From Gemmatimonadota bacterium (lineage in GTDB: Bacteria > Gemmatimonadota > Gemmatimonadetes > Gemmatimonadales > Gemmatimonadaceae), in NCBI GenBank assembly GCA_031127075.1, contig JARIFA010000002.1, forward strand, positions 1 through 64,000: a stretch of 64,000 bases of DNA. The letters run 5' to 3'. Below the pieces are notes generated by a model that searched no databases, had not been told where the DNA came from, and saw only the letters and a program-made list of their open reading frames with translations. A program made the translations under genes and the position numbers. Positions 55,668 through 64,000 of this stretch are shown in pieces (positions within the stretch are counted from its first letter, which is position 1; every line of letters starts with the position of its first letter).

Positions 55668-58100
55668 GTGCGTGAGCCCGCTGACCCGTCCCTCGGGGAC
55701 ACCCCGACCCCGTCGTCCCCGCTCCTGCCGCTCCTCACGCTGCGGTCGACCGTCGTCTTCCCCGACGGGCGCATCGTGGTGCAGGTGGCCGGCGCCGAGA
55801 ACCGGGGCGTCGTCGAGGCGGTCGGACCTGATGGCGCAGAGGTCGTCGCCGCCCTCCTGACGGATGCCGGGGCCAGCCCGTTAGGGCGGATCGCGGTCCG
55901 GGCGCGGCTCTCCGGCCGACGGGACGCCGAGGGAGGCCTCCTCGAATGCACCCTCGAGGGCCGCGCGCGGGTGCGCATCACCGCCACACGACTCATCGCC
56001 GGCGTGCCACACGCGTCCACCGACGCCGTCGCAGAGGTCCGCCTCGATGCCGATGCGACCCCGGTGATGACGCGGGTGCTTGACGCGGCGGAGACGCTCG
56101 CCGAGTGCGACCCGACCTTCCCGGCCGAACTCCCGGGGCTACTGCGGCGCGAGCGCCGTCGCGCGGGGCGCGCTGCCGACCTCACCGCGGCGCGGGCACG
56201 GTTCCGCCCCGCGGAGAAGGACGCCGTGCTGCAGGAGCTCGATGTGGTCGCCCGCCTCGGTCGGGTCGCGGACCGACTTGAACGCGAAGTGGCGCGGCTC
56301 AGCGTCGAGGACGACGTGCGGGTCGAGACCGAACGGCGGATCGATCGGCACCAGCGCGAGTTCTTCCTGCGGCAGCAGCTCCAGGCGATCCGCACGGAGC
56401 TCGGCGAGACCGACCCCGCGGACGGCGAGCTCACCGAACTTCGCCGGAAGGTCGACGCCGCCGGCCTCCCCGACACCGTCGCCGCGGAGGCACGGCGCGA
56501 ACTCGATCGCCTCCGCCAGCTCACGCCCGCGTCGAGCGAGCACCAGGTGCTCCGCAATTACATGGACTGGGTGCTCGCCCTGCCGTGGCGCCGCCAGGAC
56601 TCGGCGTCCCCGATCACCCTCGATCGCGTGGAGGCGGCCCTCGACGGCCGCCACTACGGCCTCCGTGAGGCCAAGGATCGCATCCTCGAGTACCTCGCCG
56701 TCCGGCAGCTCCGCGGCGACCGCGGACGTGACCCGCAAGGCCCGATCCTCTGCTTCGTCGGCCCGCCAGGGACGGGCAAGACCTCGCTCGGCGAGGCGAT
56801 CGCCGCGAGCCTCGGCCGCGCCTTCTACCGCATCTCCGTGGGCGGTGTGCGTGACGAGGCGGAGATCCGCGGACATCGGCGGACCTACGTGGGCTCGCTC
56901 CCCGGCCTCCTCATCCAGGCGATGCGCCGGGTGCAGGTCGCCGACCCGGTGCTGATGATCGACGAGATCGACAAGATGGCCGCCGGTGCGGCGGGCGGGG
57001 ACCCGACCGCCGCGATGCTCGAGGTGCTCGACCCCGCGCAGAACCAAGGCTTCACCGACCACTACCTCAATCTCCCCTTCGACCTGTCGTCGGTGCTCTT
57101 CCTCTGCACCGCGAACAACCTCTTCGACATCCCGCCCGCCCTGCGCGATCGCCTCGAAGTGATCCGCATCGCCGGGTACACGATCGAAGAGAAGGTCGAG
57201 ATCGCCTGGCGCTATCTCCTGCCGCGGCTCTTCGACGAACACGGCATCAGCGAGCACGACCTCCAATTCACCGATGAAGCGCTCTCCTTCCTGGCGAACC
57301 GCTACGCGCGCGAGGCCGGACTCCGGGCGTTCGAGCGCCAACTCGCCGCCCTGATGCGTCGCCGCGCGCGACGCAAGGCGGAGGGAGAGCGCGGGGCGTG
57401 GGTCGTCGACGCGGCGCGGATGGAAGACGTACTCGGTCCGCCACGCTGGGCCGACGAACTCGCGGACCAAGCACCGGAGATCGGTACCGTCACCGGCCTC
57501 GCGTGGACCGCGAACGGTGGGGAATTGATGACGATCGAAGCGCTCCGGATGCCGGGGACGGGGCGACTCCTCGTCACCGGGCAACTCGGTGAGGTGATGC
57601 GCGAGTCGGTCGACGCCGCGAGTTCCTACGTGCGCTCGCGCGCCCGGGAGCTGCACCTCAGCGACCCCGAGCTCCGGGCGAGCGACCTGCACGTGCACTT
57701 CCCAGCGGGCGCCGTCCCGAAGGATGGCCCGAGCGCCGGCGTGGCGGTGACGCTCGCCATCGCGAGCGTGATGAGCCAGCGGGCGGTCCGTCGGGATGTC
57801 GCGGTGACGGGCGAGGTGACGTTGCGTGGGCGCGTCCTAGAGATCGGCGGCGTCAAGGAGAAGGTCCTCGCCGCGTACCGGGCCGGCCTACGCCGCGTCG
57901 TGCTCCCCGCGGCCAACGCGAAAGATCTGCGCGAGCTTCCGGCGGAGGTGCGCGGCGCCATCGAGTTCACCCTCGCCGCGACGATGGACGACGTCGTGGT
58001 CGCTGCGCTCCTCCCGAGGGATCACCGGTCGGTCGGGGCCGACCTCCCCGCGTTCGACGAGGTCGCGGCCCACGCCGTCGATCTCCCGTCGCCGGCCTGA
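55668..58100 (+). CDS. lon: ATP-dependent Lon protease
   Basis: Cytoplasmic AAA+ protease of 810 aa degrading damaged and regulatory proteins. An N-terminal substrate domain (LPLLTLRSTVVFPDG), a coiled linker (REFFLRQQLQAIRTELGE), AAA+ with Walker A GPPGTGKTSLGEA near residue 365 and Walker B VLMIDEIDKM, and a C-terminal protease domain with the catalytic Ser in PKDGPSAGVAV (about 689) and Lys in GGVKEKVLAAYRAG (about 731). GTG start. The N domain is somewhat divergent. A SET-domain gene follows after one base. Confidence 0.95.
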   Translation: MREPADPSLGDTPTPSSPLLPLLTLRSTVVFPDGRIVVQVAGAENRGVVEAVGPDGAEVVAALLTDAGASPLGRIAVRARLSGRRDAEGGLLECTLEGRARVRITATRLIAGVPHASTDAVAEVRLDADATPVMTRVLDAAETLAECDPTFPAELPGLLRRERRRAGRAADLTAARARFRPAEKDAVLQELDVVARLGRVADRLEREVARLSVEDDVRVETERRIDRHQREFFLRQQLQAIRTELGETDPADGELTELRRKVDAAGLPDTVAAEARRELDRLRQLTPASSEHQVLRNYMDWVLALPWRRQDSASPITLDRVEAALDGRHYGLREAKDRILEYLAVRQLRGDRGRDPQGPILCFVGPPGTGKTSLGEAIAASLGRAFYRISVGGVRDEAEIRGHRRTYVGSLPGLLIQAMRRVQVADPVLMIDEIDKMAAGAAGGDPTAAMLEVLDPAQNQGFTDHYLNLPFDLSSVLFLCTANNLFDIPPALRDRLEVIRIAGYTIEEKVEIAWRYLLPRLFDEHGISEHDLQFTDEALSFLANRYAREAGLRAFERQLAALMRRRARRKAEGERGAWVVDAARMEDVLGPPRWADELADQAPEIGTVTGLAWTANGGELMTIEALRMPGTGRLLVTGQLGEVMRESVDAASSYVRSRARELHLSDPELRASDLHVHFPAGAVPKDGPSAGVAVTLAIASVMSQRAVRRDVAVTGEVTLRGRVLEIGGVKEKVLAAYRAGLRRVVLPAANAKDLRELPAEVRGAIEFTLAATMDDVVVAALLPRDHRSVGADLPAFDEVAAHAVDLPSPA

Positions 58101-58101
58101 G

Positions 58102-58629
58102 ATGCCGCGCCGTCCCTGGGAGGTGCGCCGCTCACCCCGGCACGGCCGCGGCGTCTACGCCACGGCGCGGATCCCGGCCGGCACCCGCATCATCGAGTAC
58201 ACCGGCGAGCTGATCAGCGAGGCGGAGGGGGAACGTCGGTATCCGACGCCGCCGGATGGAAACGAAGAACCGGAACACACCTATCTGCTCACCCTGGACG
58301 CCAAGCGCGTGATCGATGCGAACGTCGGCGGGAACGCCGCGCGGTTCATCAATCACTCGTGCGAGCCGAATTGCGAGCCGATCGCGTTCGGTGACCACAT
58401 GTGGATCGTGGCGATCCGCGACATCCGCCCGGGCGAGGAGCTTGCGTATGATTACGCGATAGAGCTGGACGAGCGGCACACGCCGTCGCGGAAGCGACGC
58501 TTCCCGTGCCGCTGCGGCGCCCGCCGCTGTCGGGGATCGATCCTCAAGCCGAAGGGACAGCCCTTCCACCCGCTCGTACGGGCCGCGATCCGGCGATGGG
58601 GGCCAGCCTCGCCGTCACGGAAGCCGTAG
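58102..58629 (+). CDS. SET-domain protein lysine methyltransferase
   Basis: Protein of 175 aa with a compact, complete SET domain: GRGVYATARIPAGTRIIEYTGE, the SAM/lysine-channel NHSCEPN, GEELAYDYAI and a post-SET zinc cysteine set (CRCGARRCRG). These are hallmarks of eukaryotic-type histone lysine methyltransferases and their bacterial relatives. The target here is unknown; a ribosomal, nucleoid or protease-associated protein is possible. It starts one base after the lon stop, so the pair should be co-translated. Its end overlaps the convergent phytase-like gene by 15 bases. Confidence 0.88.
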   Translation: MPRRPWEVRRSPRHGRGVYATARIPAGTRIIEYTGELISEAEGERRYPTPPDGNEEPEHTYLLTLDAKRVIDANVGGNAARFINHSCEPNCEPIAFGDHMWIVAIRDIRPGEELAYDYAIELDERHTPSRKRRFPCRCGARRCRGSILKPKGQPFHPLVRAAIRRWGPASPSRKP

Positions 58630-59697
58630 CGCCTCGAGCACCTCGCCCCAGTCGAAGGCCGCCACCGCCGCATCATCATCGACGGCGAGGAGGACGCCAC
58701 GAGGAAAACCAGGGAGGGGTGAGGCATCGAGCCAGATCCCATCCGTGTTCGCCGTCCGACGCCCCTGGAAACTGCCCACGTGACGCCACGTCACCCGATC
58801 GAAGAGGTGAAACGTGGTCCGTGCCTTCCCTTGGTCGGAGATGACCCAGTACCCGGACCCATCGGGACGCGCGTCGAGCGCGATCCCCTCGACCTGATGC
58901 CGGAAGACGGCGTCCCCGACGGTCGCACCAGTGAAGCGTCCCTCACGGTCATAGACCTTCACGTTCATCCCGCGGGCGGTGTCCTCGTCGGCGATCAGGA
59001 GCGAGCCGCTGACCGAATCGGCCCACAGGCTCTCGACGATGTGCAGGACCCCTCGCCCGGCGGTGTCCCCGAACGCGCGCAGGGTGGTGGCGGTCACCGT
59101 CCCACCATCCGCTCGCACGTCGAACATCCAGACTCGGCGGGTCATCGCCAGCGTATCGCGGTGCTCCTCACCGCCTGCATCGTAGTTGTCGGTGACGAAG
59201 ACGCGGCGACGGCCAGCCTCAGCTGGCGCCACCCAGAGCCCGTACGGTTTCACGAGCACCTCCGCACCGAAGCTGCCGAGCGGACGGAACGTGGGGAGCG
59301 CGAGGACCTGCACGCGGTGGTTGTCGCGCTCCACCACCCACAGCAGGGAATCTCGGATGGCGATGCCGTTGGGACGATCGAAGGTCCCGGGTGCCATCCC
59401 CGGTCCCCCGACCACACCGACCACGTTACCGGTCGCGAGGGAAAACCGATGGACGCGATCGCCCTGCTTCGCAGTGACGAGGACCTCTGCCCCTTCACGC
59501 GCCCCGTCACGCCAGAGGACGGGTGAATCGAGGTCCTCCCCAGGCATCGCGATGGATGTCCAACGCTCGGACACCTCCATCACGCGGTGCTCACCCCCCG
59601 ACGCGGGTTCCCCCTCCCCGCAGCCGATCAGGGCCGCGAGGAGGGGGACGGCCCGGCGGACGACTCCAGCCGTCCGCCGGCCTGACTCAAAAATCAA
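58615..59697 (-). CDS. phytase-like beta-propeller lipoprotein
   Basis: Exported protein of about 360 aa. A TTG at 59697, overlapping the receptor stop, gives a lipoprotein signal (VPLLAALIGC). The rest is a six-bladed propeller: RPNGIAIRDSLLWVVERDNHR, VEGIALDARPDGSGYWVIS, DRVTWRHVGSFQG and NTDGIWLDASPLPGFPRGV match 3-phytase (BPP) pattern (EGIA..., SSQG..., TDGI..). It would release phosphate from phytate or related esters outside the inner membrane, with products or iron-phytate taken up by the receptor encoded just upstream. No classical ATG start exists in this frame close to the signal. Confidence 0.8.
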   Translation of the reverse strand: MIFESGRRTAGVVRRAVPLLAALIGCGEGEPASGGEHRVMEVSERWTSIAMPGEDLDSPVLWRDGAREGAEVLVTAKQGDRVHRFSLATGNVVGVVGGPGMAPGTFDRPNGIAIRDSLLWVVERDNHRVQVLALPTFRPLGSFGAEVLVKPYGLWVAPAEAGRRRVFVTDNYDAGGEEHRDTLAMTRRVWMFDVRADGGTVTATTLRAFGDTAGRGVLHIVESLWADSVSGSLLIADEDTARGMNVKVYDREGRFTGATVGDAVFRHQVEGIALDARPDGSGYWVISDQGKARTTFHLFDRVTWRHVGSFQGRRTANTDGIWLDASPLPGFPRGVLLAVDDDAAVAAFDWGEVLEALRLP

Positions 59698-62467
59698 ACT
59701 TGAAGCCCGTCTGCAGTCGGAACCCGTAGTACTCATCCTGCATGATGCGCGACGGATCGCCCTGATAGAACCGGAGCGGGCGGTTGGTGAGGTTGTTGGC
59801 CTCGAGGAAGAACCGCGCCTGCGGGGCGACGAGGAAGCTCGCGTTGACGTCGACATCGGTCCGGTCGGTGGCCCACCGGTCGTAGAAGGCCTCCTCGTTG
59901 TAGCCCCCCTCGGTGGCGTCCATCGCCTCCGACTGGAAGTTCACCGCGACGCGCACGGTCGCCTTCGGCGTGTCGTACGACAGGGAGAGATTCCCGCTGT
60001 GCTTCGAGGTACCCAGAAGGGGCAGAACCTCGTCCTCGCGGCTCGCGATGCCGAGCCCGGTCACGCGGGAATCATTGAACGTGTAATTCGTGTAGAGACC
60101 GAGGTTGCGGAGTCGCCCGGGCAGGAAGTCCAGCTGACGCTGGTAGGCGAACTCGACGCCGGTCAGCACCGCCGACGGGCCGTTCTGCGGTTGCGTGATC
60201 TGCAGGTAGGTCTGCCCCGTCGTGGCATCCACGGCGTTGAACCGGGTGAAGCTGTACACGAAGTCCCGGATCTGCTTGTGGAAGATGCCGGCGGAGACGA
60301 GCCCGACCGTCGGGAGATACCGCTCGATCGAGAGGTCGAGGTTCATCGCGCGGGTCGGCGCGAGATTCGGATTGCCGGTCTCGAGGATGCTGTCGCTCGG
60401 CACCACCGAGCGGTACGGCACGAGATCATAGTAATCGGGGCGCGCGATGCTGTTGGTCCACGCCGCGCGGACGACCGTGGTGGCATCCAGGTCCCACCGC
60501 ACGTTCACGCTCGGCAGGACGTCACCGTACGAGGTCGACACCGGGGCGGTGGCCGTCACCGAGTTCGCATCTTCGTTGTACTCGAATCCACTGTACTCCA
60601 CCTGCGTCCCCTCGTACCGCACGCCCGCGATGTACCGGAGCGCGCCTATCCGCCCCTCGTACTGCAGATAGCCTGCGCCGATCCGCTCCGTCGCGTCGAA
60701 GTTCGCTGCGCCATACTCCGCCGGCTGGTCCTGGATCGTGAACTGGGCGGTGTCGCGCACCCGGAGGCTGCCGAGGTAGCCCGGCGTCGAGAAGGTCCCG
60801 TACTCATACGGGCCGGCGTAGTTCGGGTCGAGCGTGAAGTCGCTGCTCCCCCGAAGGGAGAGGTACGCGAAATCGGGCGGCGTCCGCGGCACGGCGCGCA
60901 CGAAACTGTTGTCCCGGAGCTTCGACTTCTCCCGGAGGCGGAATCCGGCCTTCAGTCGCGTCTCGTTCGCGAGATCGCCGAGCGGCAAGGTGAAATCGAC
61001 CCGGCCGTTCCGGTCCTCGTCCTTGGTGTAGCTCTCGAGGAGCTCGATGCGGCGGAAGGTGAAGGCGGTGGGCGCCACCAACGCCGCGTTGGTCGCGGTG
61101 AAAGTCGGGTTCTCGGCATCGGCGTAGTCCGGCCGGAACGTGACGTTCGTCTTGCGCCACTCGATATAGCGTTCATCGGGGCGGGTCTCCGAGGCACGGG
61201 CGATGCTCGCCGACCACGTCACACCGAGGCGCCCAAGGAGGTGCTCGCCGGAGAGCTGGTGGCTCTGCGTCCGCTGATCCTCGAGGCGGGCATTCCGAAT
61301 GCGCGGGGAGTCTCCCCCGCCCTTCGTCTGCCGACGAACCTCGGCCTTCTGCAGCCCCGCCGTGTCGGGGGCCGTCAGCACAAGACGCGTGCGGAACCGG
61401 TTCTCCCAGTCGTCGCGGGAGTTGTAAATCGATCGGAACATGACGGAGTTCGTCTCGTTGAACCGCCAATCGAACGATCCGGAGACCGACCGCCGGCGGC
61501 GCTGCACGTCATACCGACGCACGTCGAACTGCTGCAGGTAGGCCTGGCCGGTGGCGGTCTTGTTCCAGACGCCTTCCTTGTTGTCCGAACCGTAGACCTG
61601 GTCGTAATACGAGGCGCTCACGATCGCGCCGAGCCGATCACCGAGAAACCGCCGGCCCGCTACGAGGCTGCCGATGTACAACGGCTTCTGCCGCACGGCG
61701 TTGTGCCCGGTGCCGATGGTCGTCGAGAACCGCGGGGTCGCCGGGGCGGCACGTGTCACGATGTTGACCGATCCACCGATCGCATCAGCGTCCATCTCGG
61801 CCGTCAGCGACTTGTTCACCTCGACGGCCTGCACCATGTCCGCGGGGATCAGATCGAGCTGCACCTCGCGCACCTCCGCCTCCGCTGACGGGACCCGCTC
61901 GCCGTTGACCATCACGGAGTTGAAGCGCGGCTCGGTGCCGCGGATGGAGCCAAAGCGCGCCTCCCCCTGGTCGAGCCCGATCGTGATGCCCGGAATGCGC
62001 TTCAGCGCGTCGCCGATGTTCGCGTCCGGGAAGCGGCCGATCTGGTCCGCGGCCACCACGTTCACGAGGTTGGCGGCGTTCTGCTGCTGCGCGAGCGCCG
62101 CCGCCTGACCGGCGCGCCCGACCACGAGGACGGCACCGAGGGTCGTCTCAGCCGCGCGGAGCGTGATCGTCACCGTCGCGGTCGCACCGGAGCGAACCTC
62201 CACCGGCGACGAGGCCGGCGCGTAGCCGAGGTAGCGCGTGCGCAGCGTGTGCGGACCCGCGGCGACAGCGGGGAGAACGAAGCGACCGGCTCGGTCGGTC
62301 AGCACCTCACGCCCCGTGGAGTCGAGGCGAACGGCGACGCCGGTCAGCGCCAGGCCAGAGACACCGGACACGACGGTACCGCTGATGGTGCCTTGTGCCG
62401 ACGCGATCAGCGGAGTGAGCAGGAGGGCGGCGACGAGGCCGGCCCGACGGGCGAGTGCCGAGAGCAT
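59687..62467 (-). CDS. TonB-dependent receptor linked to phytase
   Basis: Outer-membrane receptor of 926 aa from ATG 62467 (the track start at 62494 is a TTG). A signal peptide ends near TPLIASAQ, then a carboxypeptidase-regulatory-like domain (GTISGTVVSGVSGLALTGV), a plug (NLVNVVAADQIGRFPDANIG, RIPGITIGLDQGEARF, EVNKSLTAEMDADAIGGSVN) and a long barrel ending FKFDF. The PDANIGDALKRIPG pattern belongs to the large receptors for organic ligands and sugars. It overlaps the phytase-like gene by 11 bases, giving a receptor-enzyme operon. Confidence 0.9.
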   Translation of the reverse strand: MLSALARRAGLVAALLLTPLIASAQGTISGTVVSGVSGLALTGVAVRLDSTGREVLTDRAGRFVLPAVAAGPHTLRTRYLGYAPASSPVEVRSGATATVTITLRAAETTLGAVLVVGRAGQAAALAQQQNAANLVNVVAADQIGRFPDANIGDALKRIPGITIGLDQGEARFGSIRGTEPRFNSVMVNGERVPSAEAEVREVQLDLIPADMVQAVEVNKSLTAEMDADAIGGSVNIVTRAAPATPRFSTTIGTGHNAVRQKPLYIGSLVAGRRFLGDRLGAIVSASYYDQVYGSDNKEGVWNKTATGQAYLQQFDVRRYDVQRRRRSVSGSFDWRFNETNSVMFRSIYNSRDDWENRFRTRLVLTAPDTAGLQKAEVRRQTKGGGDSPRIRNARLEDQRTQSHQLSGEHLLGRLGVTWSASIARASETRPDERYIEWRKTNVTFRPDYADAENPTFTATNAALVAPTAFTFRRIELLESYTKDEDRNGRVDFTLPLGDLANETRLKAGFRLREKSKLRDNSFVRAVPRTPPDFAYLSLRGSSDFTLDPNYAGPYEYGTFSTPGYLGSLRVRDTAQFTIQDQPAEYGAANFDATERIGAGYLQYEGRIGALRYIAGVRYEGTQVEYSGFEYNEDANSVTATAPVSTSYGDVLPSVNVRWDLDATTVVRAAWTNSIARPDYYDLVPYRSVVPSDSILETGNPNLAPTRAMNLDLSIERYLPTVGLVSAGIFHKQIRDFVYSFTRFNAVDATTGQTYLQITQPQNGPSAVLTGVEFAYQRQLDFLPGRLRNLGLYTNYTFNDSRVTGLGIASREDEVLPLLGTSKHSGNLSLSYDTPKATVRVAVNFQSEAMDATEGGYNEEAFYDRWATDRTDVDVNASFLVAPQARFFLEANNLTNRPLRFYQGDPSRIMQDEYYGFRLQTGFKFDF

Positions 62468-62615
62468 GAGGCGAGAGCTGGGGGTGGAGAGCAAGGTGCG
62501 ACACGAACGCTTCGATGACGTCCGAGCAGGAGCTTCCCCCGCTCACGTCACTTTGGGCCCATCTGCGTGTCTCTAACTCGTAACGACGAAGCGCCGTCCC
62601 GCAGCCGCCGAAGGT
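62468..62615 (-). other. intergenic region upstream of the phytase-linked receptor
   Basis: 148 bases between the methyltransferase-like gene and the receptor gene, both on minus. It should hold the receptor promoter, but I could not recognise a TTGNNN-17-TANNNT pair, a Fur box or a Pho box. No ORF or RNA gene is seen. Confidence 0.3.
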
Positions 62616-63116
62616 CTACCTGACGTCCGCCCGGATACGCTGCCCGATCCGATCCTGCACCCACCGCGCGGGGCGAAACCGGACGAACGGCGGCAGGACG
62701 TCGTCGTGCCGCGTCCGCCACGTGAGAAAGACCACGCGATGCTCGAAGAGGTTCAGCGCGGCCCCCACGTCCCAGAGCGGTGGGACGAGCACCGTAACCC
62801 GGCGGCCGACTCGCCGCAGCTCCGCGAACATCGCCGCCGGATCGTCGACGTGCTCGAGCGTGTGGCTGCACAGGACCGTCTCGAACGCCCGGGTGGGATG
62901 CGGCAGGCGGTAGACGTCCGTCACGAGCTCGAAGCGCGGCAGATCGACGTGTCGCACGATATCGGCGTTGATGCCGCCGCCGTCGGTGGTGCCGCAGCAG
63001 ATGTTGTAGTCCCAGCGTCGCTCGCTGAGCACTCGCTGCTTGAGGACGCGGTAACTCAGATGATTGCAGGCTTTCAGGACCGCGACCACCACGACGACGA
63101 CCATCATCGGGATCAT
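62616..63116 (-). CDS. methyltransferase-like protein with N-terminal hydrophobic segment
   Basis: Protein of 166 aa. It begins with a short valine run (MIPMMVVVVVVAVLKA), then a partial class I methyltransferase-like fold: FELVTDVYRLPHPTRAFETVLCSHTLEHVDDPAAMFAELRRV is the motif-II/post-II segment of Methyltransf_11 proteins. The usual glycine-rich SAM motif I is replaced by CCGTTDGGGINADIV, so activity is doubtful. It starts seven bases after a glycosyltransferase and is probably part of the same glycan or lipid pathway. The track start at 63302 lies inside the upstream gene. Confidence 0.6.
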   Translation of the reverse strand: MIPMMVVVVVVAVLKACNHLSYRVLKQRVLSERRWDYNICCGTTDGGGINADIVRHVDLPRFELVTDVYRLPHPTRAFETVLCSHTLEHVDDPAAMFAELRRVGRRVTVLVPPLWDVGAALNLFEHRVVFLTWRTRHDDVLPPFVRFRPARWVQDRIGQRIRADVR

Positions 63117-63123
63117 ACCGACC

Positions 63124-64000
63124 TCACCGCACTGTGGGGGAATGTGCCGCGAGCACCTCGCGATAGCTCGCGTCCAACCGGTCGAGCTCGGCCCGCCACG
63201 ACATCCGTTCGGCCGTCTGACGCGCGCCACGCCGCAGGTCCGCTCGGAGCTCGTCTGCGGCGAGCACACGCTGCATCGCCGCGAGACACGCCGCCTCGTC
63301 ACCGGGAGTGAAGGCGAGGCCGTTCACCCCGTCGCGCAGATGGTCCGCGACGCCACCGGCGGGGGCGGCGATGACGGGGAGCCCGGACGCCATCGCTTCG
63401 AGCACGACCAATCCCAGGGTCTCGGTCTCGGAGGCAAAGAGAAACGCATCGGCCGCCGCGTACAACTCGGGGAGCTCCCGCTCCCGGTCGAGCGTACCAA
63501 GGAAGGTGACCCTGGGCGTGGCCATCGCGCGGAGGCGCGGCAGGCTCGGACCCGTCCCTGCCACGACCAGTCGCACGCGTCCCGGCGGCAGCGATGCCTC
63601 GAGCCCGGCGAACGCACGCAGCAGCAGCTCCACGTTCTTCTCGGGGGCGAGACGTCCCACGTGCAGGAACGTGAAGGCGGCGTCATCGCCGATGAACGTG
63701 CGCCGGCCGCGCTCGCGGCGACGGGGGTGAAAGACCTCGTCATCGACGCCCCGACCCCACACCTCGACATCCTGCAGACCGAGCCGTAGGAGATCCCCGC
63801 GCGCTGGCGCCGAGGGAGTGAAGGTCCGAGCGGCATCCGCGTGAAAGGCCCGGATCCACCGCGTGACGGGACCGCGGAGCCAGGGCAGTCCGTACGCCTC
63901 GGTGTAGCGGGCGAAGTCCGTGTGGTATGAAGTGCAGAAGGGAACGCCGAGTCGCCGCGCCACCCGCCGCCCGTGCCGGCCGATCACGAACTCCGTCGCC
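63124..64000 (-). CDS. family 4-type glycosyltransferase (5' end beyond window)
   Basis: GT-B glycosyltransferase, about 292 codons visible; the frame is open to the window end (ATEFVIGRHGRR), so the true start is outside. LGVPFCTSYHTDF belongs to the acceptor domain. FTFLHVGRLAPEKNVELLLRAF and the donor-site EX7E region ASETETLGLVVLEAMASGLPV are typical of mannosyl/glucosyl transferases that add sugars to lipids (PimB/MgtA-like). A methyltransferase-like gene follows after seven bases. Confidence 0.9.
   Translation of the reverse strand, partial: ATEFVIGRHGRRVARRLGVPFCTSYHTDFARYTEAYGLPWLRGPVTRWIRAFHADAARTFTPSAPARGDLLRLGLQDVEVWGRGVDDEVFHPRRRERGRRTFIGDDAAFTFLHVGRLAPEKNVELLLRAFAGLEASLPPGRVRLVVAGTGPSLPRLRAMATPRVTFLGTLDRERELPELYAAADAFLFASETETLGLVVLEAMASGLPVIAAPAGGVADHLRDGVNGLAFTPGDEAACLAAMQRVLAADELRADLRRGARQTAERMSWRAELDRLDASYREVLAAHSPTVR

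Overview
The window is a very GC-rich, gene-dense stretch of a bacterial chromosome. I found no transposase, integrase, phage gene, CRISPR array or plasmid function. The many outer-membrane features (SurA-type chaperones, TonB-dependent receptors, lipoproteins, a beta-barrel protein) indicate a diderm. Gene styles and combinations (TonB receptor with phytase, many lipoproteins, DUF58/BatA proteins, leaderless-looking promoters of TANNNT type) resemble Gemmatimonadota, but this assignment is inference. About 50 protein genes and two tRNAs are called. No gap between genes exceeds 300 bases. Most long ORFs of the track are antisense shadows caused by GC-rich codon use.

Region by region. 1-8.4 kb (minus): one overlapping operon of DUF58 protein, BatA-like vWA membrane protein, Mfd, and two parvulin/SurA-type prolyl isomerases, the last cut by the window edge. 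8.5-10.3 kb: lepA, divergent from that operon, ending in a strong hairpin. 10.4-12.7 kb (minus): glycosyltransferase, methyltransferase and a secreted PPC-domain protein. 12.8-21.6 kb (plus): ten genes with almost no space between them: ROK kinase, PfkB kinase, a STAS/GHKL ATPase, a DUF4325/STAS-like protein, a small double-psi-barrel-like protein, a Cys/Met PLP enzyme, ftsE, ftsX, an EnvC-like protein and endonuclease IV. 21.7-25 kb (minus): a possible metal-uptake module (small Cys/His protein, TonB receptor, lipoprotein). 25-30.2 kb: maeB and pckA (C4/gluconeogenic node) and an HD hydrolase. 30.2-33.1 kb (minus): ABC exporter, PP2C phosphatase, small protein. 33.2-38.8 kb: uvrA, tRNA-Asn, an atypical SDR, purE and purK. 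38.9-43 kb: FMN-binding split-barrel protein, P1 peptidase (minus), holB, moaC, a class A beta-lactamase-like hydrolase. 43-48.2 kb (minus): histidine kinase, response regulator, His-tailed outer-membrane protein, His-rich small protein and tRNA-Lys. 48.3-51.2 kb: arsM, arsC and a convergent ArsB/NhaD-type transporter. 51.3-55.5 kb (minus): ffh, rpsP, rimM, trmD, rplS, rnhB. 55.7-58.6 kb: lon and a SET-domain protein. 58.6-62.5 kb (minus): TonB receptor and phytase-like lipoprotein. 62.6-64 kb (minus): glycosyltransferase (5' end outside the window) and a methyltransferase-like protein.

The main structural signal is promoter architecture. Several unrelated genes have a TANNNT hexamer exactly six bases before the start codon, which predicts leaderless mRNAs. 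Where a -35 box is visible (TTGNNN) it lies 17 bases upstream. One TATCTTA heptamer appears to fire in both directions between a P1 peptidase and holB, and the PP2C gene appears to be coupled to a 13-codon leaderless upstream ORF. The least-understood protein module is the STAS/GHKL, DUF4325 and double-psi-barrel cassette placed between sugar kinases and the FtsEX-EnvC division genes.
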